From Bacillota bacterium (lineage in GTDB: Bacteria; Bacillota; Clostridia; Christensenellales; Aristaeellaceae): a stretch of DNA of 61,105 bases. The translations under genes were made by a program, and so were the position numbers. The stretch is from contig JAEYRW010000046.1 of assembly GCA_023435435.1 (NCBI GenBank), positions 1 through 61,105 of the forward strand, given 5' to 3'. The notes below the pieces were generated by a model. The model was not told the origin of the DNA, did not search any database, and worked only from the letters and a program-made list of their open reading frames with translations. Below are positions 1 through 7,192 of the stretch, piece after piece; the first letter of the stretch is position 1; every line of letters starts with the position of its first letter.

Positions 1-136
1 CCAAGAGACCAACAGGCCAAGAGGCCAAGAGGCCAAGAGGCCAAGAGGCCAAGAGGCCAAGAGGCCAAGAGGCCAAGAGGCCAAGAGGCCAAGAGGCCAA
101 GAGGCCAAGAGGCCAAGAGGCCAAGAGGCCAACAGG
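1..136. repeat. 8-bp tandem repeat (CCAAGAGG)n
   Basis: Seventeen consecutive 8-bp units fill the start of the window. Units 3-16 (17-128) are perfect CCAAGAGG. The array is bracketed by the variant CCAACAGG at 9-16 and 129-136, and the first unit is CCAAGAGA. The unit length is not a multiple of three and I see no gene over it, so it is probably non-coding. It may extend to the left of the window. Confidence 0.95.
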
Positions 137-195
137 GCCGCTGTGCTTGCGTTGGTCGCGCACAAATTGCCGGGCGCGTGACCGATGCGCGCAAT

Positions 196-219
196 GACCG
201 CGGGACAAAGTCCGCGGTC
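196..219. other. intergenic hairpin
   Basis: A perfect 8-bp stem, GACCGCGG paired with CCGCGGTC, closes an 8-nt loop. There is no T-run on either side, so it is not an obvious intrinsic terminator. It lies between the tandem repeat and the ssb-like terminator. Nothing else is recognised in 137-245. Confidence 0.5.
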
Positions 220-245
220 CGCGTTTGAAAGTTGCGTCAGTGCAT

Positions 246-287
246 AAAAAAACCGGGCGATCCCGCATAGGAAGACGGGCCGCCCGG
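246..287 (-). terminator. intrinsic terminator of the ssb-like gene
   Basis: On the minus strand CCGGGCG pairs with CGCCCGG, with additional internal pairing (CCCGTC with GCGGGA), and is followed by seven T residues (the A-run at 246-252). It begins a few bases after the stop codon of the ssb-like gene. Confidence 0.85.
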
Positions 288-291
288 ACTT

Positions 292-1014
292 TTAATTGAT
301 TTCGCGCGACAGATGCGCTTCGGCTTGCCGCTCTTCCGCCTCGTAGTCCATCTCGGTGGCTTCGTCGGCCGCGCAGTAGTCTGAGAACTTTCCCGGCGCG
401 GCCTCGTCGTCATCGGGCTCCAGCGTGAAAGCGGAGACTTCGTAGGCCATGCGAACCATGTATTCGCCGCTTTCGAGCAATTTCTGATATTCCCGCGACT
501 GGAGCCGGCCCGTGAGCCGCACCCGGTCGCCGATCTTGAAGCGCGCGGCGTACTGGGCGTTTCTGCCCCACGCGATGCACGGCACATAGTCGCTCTTTCC
601 GAACGCGCGGTTTACGGCGAGCATCATGTCGCAGATTTCGCGCCCGAAAGGGGTCGAACGGTAGACGGGCGGGCGGCACAGCGCACCGGAAAGCGCGACC
701 TTGTTGAGCGTGTCGTTTTCCTGGGTCTCCGTGAGGGTTTGGGCAAACAGCGTCACCATCAGCCTTCCGGCGCCGTCGATCACCTTGTTGTAGGAGCGCA
801 CCTGTCCCTGCACCATGAGCTGTCTGCCGTCGTCCAGGTGCCCGCCTGCCATGAGCTTTCCGGGTATCGTCAAGGGGAGCTTGTCGAGGGCGCCGGACAG
901 GCGCTTGACGAGGAGCGTTCCCGTAAAAAAGGGCTCGTTCATCACCTCGTGGCTCAGGGACAAGGGGCCTTCCAGCCTGCCGACCGCCACAATCCTGTTG
1001 TTGGGATTCTCCAT
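292..1014 (-). CDS. single-stranded DNA-binding protein-like, two OB folds
   Basis: This 240-residue protein appears to carry two SSB-type OB domains in tandem (about residues 1-105 and 106-200). The second contains the SSB-like stretch around FGREICDMMLAVNR, followed by a VPCIAWGRNAQYA strand and a GDRVRLTGRLQSREY strand. An acidic tail follows but the canonical DDDIPF end is absent (it ends SREIN), so protein-partner recruitment may differ from housekeeping SSB. The start is ATG, preceded by AGAGGTGATACC as ribosome site. It stands alone, ends at a strong terminator and is probably an accessory SSB. The family is inferred from motif pattern and the exact role is unknown. Confidence 0.7.
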   Translation of the reverse strand: MENPNNRIVAVGRLEGPLSLSHEVMNEPFFTGTLLVKRLSGALDKLPLTIPGKLMAGGHLDDGRQLMVQGQVRSYNKVIDGAGRLMVTLFAQTLTETQENDTLNKVALSGALCRPPVYRSTPFGREICDMMLAVNRAFGKSDYVPCIAWGRNAQYAARFKIGDRVRLTGRLQSREYQKLLESGEYMVRMAYEVSAFTLEPDDDEAAPGKFSDYCAADEATEMDYEAEERQAEAHLSREIN

Positions 1015-1098
1015 GGTATCACCTCTGTCAAATGCGGTATTCTATCTGCAATTATGTATGCGAAAGACCGCCCGATGATTCCATGTGTACCCGAGGTT

Positions 1099-2016
1099 TC
1101 AGAGGACGCGCGCAGCCTCCGCACGCTTCAAAAGCCGCCAGTAGTTGAGCCCCGCGATGTCCGCGAGGGTTTCCTCGGAATAGCCGCGTGCCCGCATATG
1201 GCCGATCAGATTGGGAAGATCGGCGGGCGTCGCCAGGTTTTCCGGCCACGATTCGATGCCGTCGAAGTCGGAGCCGAAGCCAACGGCCTTCTCGCCCCCC
1301 ATTTCGCAGATGGCGTCGATGTGGCGGAACACATCCTCGATGGCCGACGCTTTCTTGCGCGTCAAAAAGTTTGTGTAGAAGTTTGCGCCGATGAAGCCGG
1401 CCTTTTCGATGATCGCGCGCACCTGCTCCTTGCGCAGGTTGCGCTTGACGGGGCAGAGCCAGCGGCAGTTGGAGTGGCTTGCCACGGGTGGCAGGCTCGC
1501 GTGATCGCAGATGTCCCAAAACCCGGCCTCGTTGAGGTGTGAGACGTCCGCATAGATGCCGCGCCTATCCATTTCGCGAAGGAGCGCGAGCCCGAAGGGC
1601 GTAAGCCCGCCCTTGGGGCCGTTTTTCGCCGGATGCCCGATCTCGTTTTCGTTGTTCCACGTGAGCGCGATGAGCCGAAGCCGCGCCCGGGCGTCAAATT
1701 CCGCGAGGGTATCCAAGGAGCCCCGGATCATCTCGCCGCCCTCGATGGAAATGACGCCGAAGGGCGTCCGGGGCGCATCTTCCGGAAGCGCGCCGCGCAG
1801 AATCGGCGTGTCCAGACTGTCCGCCGCGTCCAGCATTTTGATTCCGTCCTCATAGGGCGTCCCGGCGGGGCCCTTCGGGCCCGCGAACAGCGCATAGGTT
1901 TGAATTCCCACGCCGCCCGCCTGGAGCCGTTCATAATTGACCGCACAGGTTTCCGGTTTCGCGCCGTGTACGCCGATGGAATACAGGGTATCGCAATGAG
2001 CGTCCGTCGTAAACAT
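1099..2016 (-). CDS. membrane dipeptidase, peptidase family M19
   Basis: A zinc dipeptidase of the renal-dipeptidase (amidohydrolase-fold) family, 305 residues. Metal ligands are recognisable: the N-terminal DAHCDTL (HxD), the bridging glutamate in SIEGGE, and a histidine in VASHSNCR. The family signature GFGSDFDG follows near the C-terminus. Bacterial members cleave dipeptides, including ones with a D-residue. No signal peptide is seen, so it is probably cytosolic. I chose the ATG at 2016 because GGAGGTGG lies just upstream; an in-frame TTG at 2037 would precede that site. The gene has its own promoter and no co-directional partner in close contact. Confidence 0.9.
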   Translation of the reverse strand: MFTTDAHCDTLYSIGVHGAKPETCAVNYERLQAGGVGIQTYALFAGPKGPAGTPYEDGIKMLDAADSLDTPILRGALPEDAPRTPFGVISIEGGEMIRGSLDTLAEFDARARLRLIALTWNNENEIGHPAKNGPKGGLTPFGLALLREMDRRGIYADVSHLNEAGFWDICDHASLPPVASHSNCRWLCPVKRNLRKEQVRAIIEKAGFIGANFYTNFLTRKKASAIEDVFRHIDAICEMGGEKAVGFGSDFDGIESWPENLATPADLPNLIGHMRARGYSEETLADIAGLNYWRLLKRAEAARVL

Positions 2017-2038
2017 TTCGCCACCTCCGTTTTCCAAG

Positions 2039-2067
2039 ATTATACATCATCGCGCGCCCCGCATCAA
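2039..2067 (-). promoter_or_regulatory. sigma-A promoter of the M19 dipeptidase
   Basis: Minus-strand TTGATG (2067-2062), a 17-bp spacer and a perfect TATAAT (2044-2039) place the transcript start about 15-20 nt before the chosen ATG at 2016. This also rules out the upstream TTG at 2037 as the normal start. Confidence 0.8.
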
Positions 2068-2091
2068 GAGTGGGGCGCGGCGGATCCAGGG

Positions 2092-2284
2092 CTTACGCAT
2101 GAGCTGCGTTCATACGTAAGCCAAAGGAACGAGGAACCGGATTTTTGAATGTTCTCACGAAAATTCCGGGCGAAATCCGGCTGGCAAAACCTGTCCCTTC
2201 TGGACTCAATTTGACGCATTTCATGCGGCAAATGCATCTCAGCCGGTAAAAATGATTGATCATGGAGGGCTGTGGCCCTCCATG
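2092..2284 (-). repeat. structured intergenic element, copy 1
   Basis: Between the germination operon and the dipeptidase promoter. Read on the minus strand it contains a perfect 10-bp hairpin with arms CATGGAGGGC/GCCCTCCATG (2284-2261), a second hairpin with GCATTT/AAATGC arms, then a box of about 46 nt (2170-2121) that matches the box at 30037-30082 at about 36 of 46 positions by hand alignment. A further hairpin with CTTACG-type arms sits at 2120-2092. The first hairpin is followed by a T-rich stretch and may also terminate the germination operon. I see no credible gene here. Confidence 0.55.
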
Positions 2285-2333
2285 TTTCCCGAAGTCCATG
2301 CTTTCTTCATTCATGCGTTGGCGTGGCGGCGGA

Positions 2334-2543
2334 TCAGTAGCTTAAACCGATGGCTTTGAGCCCGTCACCGATCAATGCCATGACGGAGGGGACCGGGACT
2401 TTCAGGGTCAAAAGGACTGAAATCGAAAACGCCAGAACGAATACGGCCAGCCATGTCGCCACGTCCTTTGTTTTCCGCTTGCGCAGCAGCGGAAGCAAAT
2501 CGACGGCCGCCACAAAGACGTAGCCCAGAACCAGATAAAACAT
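2334..2543 (-). CDS. small two-helix membrane protein, germinant receptor D-subunit-like
   Basis: A 69-residue protein with two hydrophobic segments (residues about 1-15 and 26-50) separated by the basic stretch RKRKTK. It starts at the ATG at 2543, two bases after the permease stop codon, with GAAGGAGG as ribosome site, so it is the fourth gene of the germination operon. Small two-helix proteins encoded with GerA-type receptors (GerXD subunits) modulate receptor function in Bacillus. Size, topology and position fit that group, but sequence homology could not be tested. Confidence 0.65.
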   Translation of the reverse strand: MFYLVLGYVFVAAVDLLPLLRKRKTKDVATWLAVFVLAFSISVLLTLKVPVPSVMALIGDGLKAIGLSY

Positions 2544-2544
2544 G

Positions 2545-3642
2545 CTACGCCTCCTTCTTTGCGGGGAGCTTTCGGAAAAGCGCCACGGCAAGCGCCAGAA
2601 TCGGCACCACGAACTCAAAGAACGACCATGCCACGGGGACGATTTCCTGGGCGGACAGTGCGTGCTGAAGCTGGTCCGAGTAAAGCGTCTGCCCATAGAC
2701 CACCAAAAGCGCGGCGGAAATCAGCGTCAGGTGCTTATAGGAGCGCGCGCCCGTCAGCTGCGCCAGAGAAAGCACCGAGACGTACAGGAGAAAGGTGATT
2801 TTTACAAACAGCAGCATGATGAGCGCCACCGCGAACAAAATCTCCATGCGGGTGAGCGCCTCGCCCAACTGAACCATGCGCAGCGCGACGAGGGAGGGGA
2901 GCGCGAACAGGTGCATGGTGTTCCCCAGCACGGCGGTATCGCGAACCACGGTGGCCACAATCGTCAGCGCGCCCAGGAAAAAGCCCAGGAAAAGCGAGCG
3001 CGTCACGGACCGCCCGGTGAAATCCACGTTGGGCGTTATCATGAGAAACGCGATGATCTCGCCGAACGGGATCGTCGCGATGATGTGTACGCCCTGCACA
3101 TACCTGAAAAAGGGCTGGTCGAACATGGGCAGGAAGTTGTCCAGGCGGAACCGGTTCAGGATGAGCAGGATCGAGACCGTGATGAGCAAAAACGACACGA
3201 CCATGTAGAGCGCGCTGTACCACGCCACCGCGCGGATGCCGTTGCGCACCGCCATGGCGCACACGAGGGCGCACACGACCAGCAGAACGGGGAGAGGCGT
3301 CTCCTCCATGAGCGTCTCGCGCGCAAAGATACCCAAATCCGTGAGATTGAGCGCGGCGAGGGTGAAGAAGAACCAAACGAACAAAATGCTCACGAGCTTG
3401 CCGATTGGCTTGCCGAAAACCGTCTCGAACACCTGAAGGAGATTCATGCCCGGGAATTTGATGATCAGGGCGCGGTAGACGAACAGGAACGGCAGGTAGA
3501 CGAAAACGCAGATGACAATGGCGATCCAGGAATCCTGCTTCGTGACCGACGTCAGGAAGGATGTCAGAAGCGAGGACGCCTGAATGAAACATACGATTGT
3601 GAACATCATCCGCGCGGAGGTGATTCGTCCCTTGTCAATCAT
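2545..3642 (-). CDS. gerKB: spore germination permease, GerAB/GerKB family
   Basis: The B subunit of a GerA-type germinant receptor, 365 residues, an APC-superfamily transporter-like protein of the spore inner membrane. About ten hydrophobic segments are evident, starting with a typical GerAB N-terminus (IDKGRITSARMMFTIV), and the sequence IPFGEIIAFLMITPNV fits the conserved GerAB core. Its ATG overlaps the stop of the C subunit by four bases (ATGA), showing translational coupling. Together with the A and C subunits it senses small-molecule germinants; the ligand cannot be predicted from sequence. The symbol follows the A-C-B type clostridial gerK operons and the precise paralogue is uncertain. 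Confidence 0.88.
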   Translation of the reverse strand: MIDKGRITSARMMFTIVCFIQASSLLTSFLTSVTKQDSWIAIVICVFVYLPFLFVYRALIIKFPGMNLLQVFETVFGKPIGKLVSILFVWFFFTLAALNLTDLGIFARETLMEETPLPVLLVVCALVCAMAVRNGIRAVAWYSALYMVVSFLLITVSILLILNRFRLDNFLPMFDQPFFRYVQGVHIIATIPFGEIIAFLMITPNVDFTGRSVTRSLFLGFFLGALTIVATVVRDTAVLGNTMHLFALPSLVALRMVQLGEALTRMEILFAVALIMLLFVKITFLLYVSVLSLAQLTGARSYKHLTLISAALLVVYGQTLYSDQLQHALSAQEIVPVAWSFFEFVVPILALAVALFRKLPAKKEA

Positions 3643-4820
3643 TTTTTCTCCCCCATTTCAACGGATTGAATGACCTTTCCCGTGCTCGGCAGCTGAACGT
3701 TTACCCGCACCTCGAACTCGACGTTCTGAAACTGCGCGTCCCAGTCGTCCGCGATGGCGTGCCAGGCCGCCTTGTGATGCTGGTGGAGCATCAGCCCGAT
3801 GCCGTAGATGTCCGCATCCATGGCGCGCACCGTTTCAAAGGTTTCGGTGATCCGGTTCTTGATTCTGCTCGTGGCCAGATTCTTCAGATATTCGACAAGC
3901 TCGTTTTGGGGAATCTCCGTAAACCCGATCATTTCGTCCAGAAGGATGTTCGCGTTGATTGTCACCGTGGCCTTGACGCCGCCGTCGTTCTTGGGCTCGA
4001 CGTTCCACGCGCTGTCCAGCGTTTCAATTTGAAAGACCGCCCGCCCCTGATCCGATTCCGCGGCCATGCGTCCGTTTTCGATCCCGCCCATGGCCCAAAC
4101 GTAGCCGTACACCGCTTCGTTGTCGAGGGAGCCTATCATTTTGCTGTTTTTGAACACCGCCATGCCGGTAATCTCGATCTGATCCTGATCCCCGTTTTTC
4201 GTCAGCTTGAGAAGAGGCGCCACGGGCGAGACGCAGGTGTCGAGGATTCTGGAGGCGAAGTCGAGGATGGTCACCTTGTAGTTGGGTGAAATGGACGCGC
4301 GCGAGTTGAACGTGCGCGCGAGGTAGGCCCCGGTTACCTTGTCCTGATCCATCTCCGCCGCAAGGATGTCGGCGGCTTTTCCTTCGACGACCGCCACCGG
4401 CACCTCCATGCGTGATTCCTGATCGCGCATAAACAGGTCGATGTGGTTGTCGAGACCTTCCCGGGCAAGGTCCTCGCCAAAGAGGATGATCTGGTTGTGA
4501 TGGATGAAAACCTTCCGGCTGGCGTCGCGGTTGATGGTGTTGATGGCTTCCGACATCGTCTTTTCCGTCGCGGTCAGAAGAAGTGTCGCCTTTTCAGATG
4601 AACCGGAGCCGCCGCTCGACTTGCCCGAGGAGGCTGCCTGCGTCTTGCTGACTTGCAGCGAATAGTCAAATTCGCCCGGCGCGTCGGAGGTGTCAAGCGC
4701 GATGCCGGTTACGAAGAACAGTTCCGTGAGCTCGTGCTTGCCCCAACAGCCGGTGGCGGTGAGGGCGAGGGCAGCCGCCGTGAGTAGCGCGGCGGCGCGC
4801 TTCAGTAAGCGCCTCGTCAT
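3639..4820 (-). CDS. gerKC: spore germination lipoprotein, Ger(x)C family
   Basis: The C subunit of the germinant receptor, 393 residues. The N-terminus is a lipoprotein signal: a basic start (MTRRLLKR), a hydrophobic stretch and the lipobox TATGC, followed by the family start WGKHELTELFFVTGIALD. The remainder shows the Ger(x)C layout, including IHHNQIILFGEDLAREGL and a C-terminal region with MDADIYGIG. The start at 4820 is chosen because it directly precedes the signal peptide and overlaps the A-subunit stop by four bases; longer in-frame N-termini have no signal character. It should be anchored on the outer face of the spore inner membrane. Confidence 0.9.
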   Translation of the reverse strand: MTRRLLKRAAALLTAAALALTATGCWGKHELTELFFVTGIALDTSDAPGEFDYSLQVSKTQAASSGKSSGGSGSSEKATLLLTATEKTMSEAINTINRDASRKVFIHHNQIILFGEDLAREGLDNHIDLFMRDQESRMEVPVAVVEGKAADILAAEMDQDKVTGAYLARTFNSRASISPNYKVTILDFASRILDTCVSPVAPLLKLTKNGDQDQIEITGMAVFKNSKMIGSLDNEAVYGYVWAMGGIENGRMAAESDQGRAVFQIETLDSAWNVEPKNDGGVKATVTINANILLDEMIGFTEIPQNELVEYLKNLATSRIKNRITETFETVRAMDADIYGIGLMLHQHHKAAWHAIADDWDAQFQNVEFEVRVNVQLPSTGKVIQSVEMGEKK

Positions 4821-6430
4821 GCGTCGTCCTCCCCATTGTCGTCCGCGGCAAAGGGATGCGCCGACGGAAAGAAGAAGCGCCGCCGCCTGACGTCCCCCTG
4901 CGCGATGCCCTTTGGCCGCTTCACCATCGTCCACAGGGGCATGCGGATGACGCTGTCCTGCAAATTGCGCGTCCAGGCGAAGCCGTCGAAAAAGGGCACG
5001 CCGAACGAATCGAGCGTCGACAGGTGAATCATTACCGCGAGAAACGCGAACGCGATGCCATAAAAGCCCATGAACGCCGCGGCCAGCATCAGGAGAAACC
5101 GCAGGATGGACGCGGAATCGCTCTGGGACGGAACGAGGAAGCCCGCCACCGCCGTAATCGCCACCGTGATGACGACGGGCGCGCCCACGATGCCCGCGGA
5201 GACCGCCGCGTCTCCCATGATGAGCGCGCCGACGATGGAGATGGACTGGCCCACGGGGCGGGGAAGCCGGATGCCGCCTTCGCGCAGGATTTCAAAGGCG
5301 AAGACCATAATGAGCGCTTCGAGAAACACGGGGAAAGGCGTGCCCTCACGGGCGTTCGCGATGGTAAAAAGAAGCGTCGTTGGGATGAGCTCCTGATGGA
5401 AGGTCGTCAGCGCGATGTAGATCGCGGGGGCGAAGACCGCGAGGAAATAGGCGACGTAACGGAGCAGGCGTACCGTGCTTGCGTAAATCGTGCGCTGGTA
5501 GTAATCTTCCGCCGTCTGAAAGCTTTCCACAAAAAGCAGCGGCACGGTGAGCACGAAGGGCGTTCCATCCACCACAATCGCCACGCGCCCCTCCAGCACC
5601 TTTGCCGCGATGACGTCCGGCTTTTCCGAGAACCCCACGGTGGAAAACGGCGAAAACGGCGCGTCGCCGATGTATTCCTCGATGTACCCGGACTCGAGGA
5701 TGGAATCGACCTTCAGCCGCTTGAGGCGGTATTTGACTTTTTCGAGCACGTTCGGGTCGGCGACGCCTTCCAGGTACATGAGGCAGATCGCGGTCATCGT
5801 CTTTTCGCCGATGGTGAGAAGCTCGCTCCGGAGGCGGCCGGACTTGATTTTCCGGCGGATGAGCGCGGTATTTGTTCGCAGGTTTTCCGTAAAGCCCTCG
5901 CGCGGGCCGCGCACCACCGTCTCGGAGGCAGGCTCCGTAACGGACCTTTTGTCCCAGCCGCGCGCGCTCACAACGAGCGCTTCCGGACAGCCGTCCAGAA
6001 GAACGCAGGCGTCGCCGGAGAGGCAGGCCGAGGCAAGCTCCAGCGGTATTTCGACGCGCTTCACGTCCCCCGCGTGGAGCACGTCCCGGTCGAGGGTTGC
6101 GGCGAGCTCTTCTTTTTTGGGCGCAGGGTCGGGGGTACGCCAGTCAAGAACGGGGCGGAGGAGGGCGTCTGTGACGACCTCCTGATTGACCAGCCCATCG
6201 TAGTACAAAAGTGCCGCGTCGAACGATTCGTTCGGGCCGAAGCGAAAGCGGTGGACGATCAGATCGCTGTCGTCGCCCAAAATGCGCCGAAGGTCCGAGA
6301 GCGATTCCTCAAGAGAAAGGGCAATTTCCGGCACGCGGATTTCCGCGTCGTCGTCCGGCAGCTCGCGCGCGGACAAGGGCGGCGCTTCATACAGATGCCT
6401 GACCTTCCGTTTTATAAATCCAAAAAGCAT
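4817..6430 (-). CDS. gerKA: spore germination protein, GerAA/GerKA family
   Basis: The A subunit of the germinant receptor, 537 residues: a large hydrophilic N-terminal half, then several membrane helices (around YVAYFLAVFAPAIYIALTTF and after), and a hydrophilic tail. FHQELIPTTLLFTIANAREG, PFPVFLEALIMVFAFEILRE and RLPRPVGQSISIVGALIMG are highly typical of this family. GTG 6445, ATG 6439 and ATG 6430 are in frame. I prefer 6430: the sigma-G-like promoter would start the transcript near 6453, and GGTGGGA lies nine bases before 6430. It is first in a four-gene operon, A-C-B-small subunit. Confidence 0.92.
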   Translation of the reverse strand: MLFGFIKRKVRHLYEAPPLSARELPDDDAEIRVPEIALSLEESLSDLRRILGDDSDLIVHRFRFGPNESFDAALLYYDGLVNQEVVTDALLRPVLDWRTPDPAPKKEELAATLDRDVLHAGDVKRVEIPLELASACLSGDACVLLDGCPEALVVSARGWDKRSVTEPASETVVRGPREGFTENLRTNTALIRRKIKSGRLRSELLTIGEKTMTAICLMYLEGVADPNVLEKVKYRLKRLKVDSILESGYIEEYIGDAPFSPFSTVGFSEKPDVIAAKVLEGRVAIVVDGTPFVLTVPLLFVESFQTAEDYYQRTIYASTVRLLRYVAYFLAVFAPAIYIALTTFHQELIPTTLLFTIANAREGTPFPVFLEALIMVFAFEILREGGIRLPRPVGQSISIVGALIMGDAAVSAGIVGAPVVITVAITAVAGFLVPSQSDSASILRFLLMLAAAFMGFYGIAFAFLAVMIHLSTLDSFGVPFFDGFAWTRNLQDSVIRMPLWTMVKRPKGIAQGDVRRRRFFFPSAHPFAADDNGEDDA

Positions 6431-6459
6431 GCCCGACATTCCCACCGTTCATTTTTTGG

Positions 6460-6489
6460 TAGTATTGGCATCAATCGTCATGCGTATGC
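6460..6489 (-). promoter_or_regulatory. putative sigma-G (forespore) promoter of the germination operon
   Basis: On the minus strand GCATA (6489-6485), an 18-bp gap and AATACTA (6466-6460) match the Bacillus sigma-G/sigma-F-type pattern (GHATR, 17-18 bp, CATNNTA) with one mismatch. The position, about 23 nt before the preferred start codon, and the forespore role of germinant receptors both agree. Confidence 0.6.
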
Positions 6490-6507
6490 GGAATTTGGGA
6501 ACAAAGG

Positions 6508-6529
6508 CGGCCGTCCATGCGGACGGCCG
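6508..6529. other. intergenic hairpin
   Basis: A perfect 9-bp stem, CGGCCGTCC with GGACGGCCG, closes a 4-nt loop upstream of the germination promoter. No T-run follows on either strand. It may insulate the promoter or be part of a divergent transcript. Confidence 0.45.
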
Positions 6530-6800
6530 GAAACGTCGCAAAACCCGCTGATCATGCCTGTCCGGTCTGCGATCATTGCCGGCGAAAGGAGATGATCGTT
6601 TGAAACGCGACCCGCAAAAGGGTGGTTGCGGACATATTCTCGCAGATGCGGCGATGCCGGGTTCCGCCGAAGCGCGCCGCGCCGGGTTCATCAATGAAGA
6701 CGGGGCGTCCAGGGAACACGGGAAGGTCGCCGGTGAGAAGGCGCGGATCATTACAATCCCCGTTGTCAGAGAAGGACCGAAACAGGAACCGAAGTCTGCC
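6530..6800 (+). other. gene-poor divergent region with an unsupported TTG reading frame
   Basis: The stretch between the germination promoter and the dinB-operon terminator holds no recognised gene. One plus-strand frame starts at TTG 6600 behind a near-perfect ribosome site (AAAGGAG at 6585-6591) and reads MKRDPQKGGCG onward without a stop before the terminator hairpin at 6806-6821. A transcript ending there would lack a stop codon, and codon third positions look less GC-rich than in neighbouring genes. It may be a decayed small gene or chance. No promoter was found for it. Confidence 0.3.
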
Positions 6801-6821
6801 AAAAAGGCGGGGTTTCCCGCC
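6801..6821 (-). terminator. terminator of the dinB transcription unit
   Basis: GGCGGG pairs with CCCGCC around a 4-nt loop. On the minus strand it is followed directly by five T residues, so it ends the dinB/small-protein transcript. On the plus strand a T-rich run begins ten bases further on, so it may act in both directions. Confidence 0.75.
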
Positions 6822-6909
6822 CGCCCATACTTTTCTTTTTTTTCATTGCGGGCCGCCGTTCCGCGCCCCCGCCGGGGAGGATCAAAGCAACCGTGCACGT
6901 GGGGATTTA

Positions 6910-7176
6910 TTAAGCGCCTTCGTTTTCACAAGCAACGGCACCCTCATGCTCGATAAACCATCTGTCGCCTTCGCGGAATAAATGGCGTTCCTGGCCGCTG
7001 ATCACGGCTGTATACCGGATTCCGTGCCCGCCGACATTCGGTGCGGCGCACGGACGCGCGTCCTTGACGCGGTCAATTTCGTACCTTCGGCCGTCCGCCC
7101 AGTAGAGGGTGCGGGGGAGTACCGTTCCATCGCGCCGGTGTTCCGCCAGTACGGTCAGATAGACCTTGCTCCACAT
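6910..7176 (-). CDS. small conserved protein downstream of dinB, function unknown
   Basis: An 88-residue soluble protein (starts MWSKVYLTVLAEHRRDG). It contains WADGRRYEIDRVKDARP and GGHGIRYTAVISGQERHLF, a pattern I recognise as a short conserved protein often encoded next to Y-family polymerase genes in Firmicutes. It follows dinB by 16 bases on the same strand and is therefore probably induced with it by DNA damage. The predicted fold is small and beta-rich. No catalytic motif is visible, and a link to translesion synthesis is only suggested by context. Confidence 0.75.
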   Translation of the reverse strand: MWSKVYLTVLAEHRRDGTVLPRTLYWADGRRYEIDRVKDARPCAAPNVGGHGIRYTAVISGQERHLFREGDRWFIEHEGAVACENEGA

Positions 7177-7192
7177 GTTTTATCGCCTCCTG

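Noticed and set aside
1..136. CRISPR-like array
   Set aside because: The units are 8 bp with no spacers and no cas genes nearby, so it is a simple tandem repeat.
4856..6595. Long plus-strand frame of 579 codons opposite gerKA
   Set aside because: It is the reverse-complement shadow of gerKA, rich in Arg/His/Gly with no family motif, as expected opposite a GC-rich gene.
6449..6898. 149-codon minus-strand frame in the germination/dinB intergenic region
   Set aside because: It reads through a strong terminator, has shadow-like composition and overlaps the sigma-G-like promoter.
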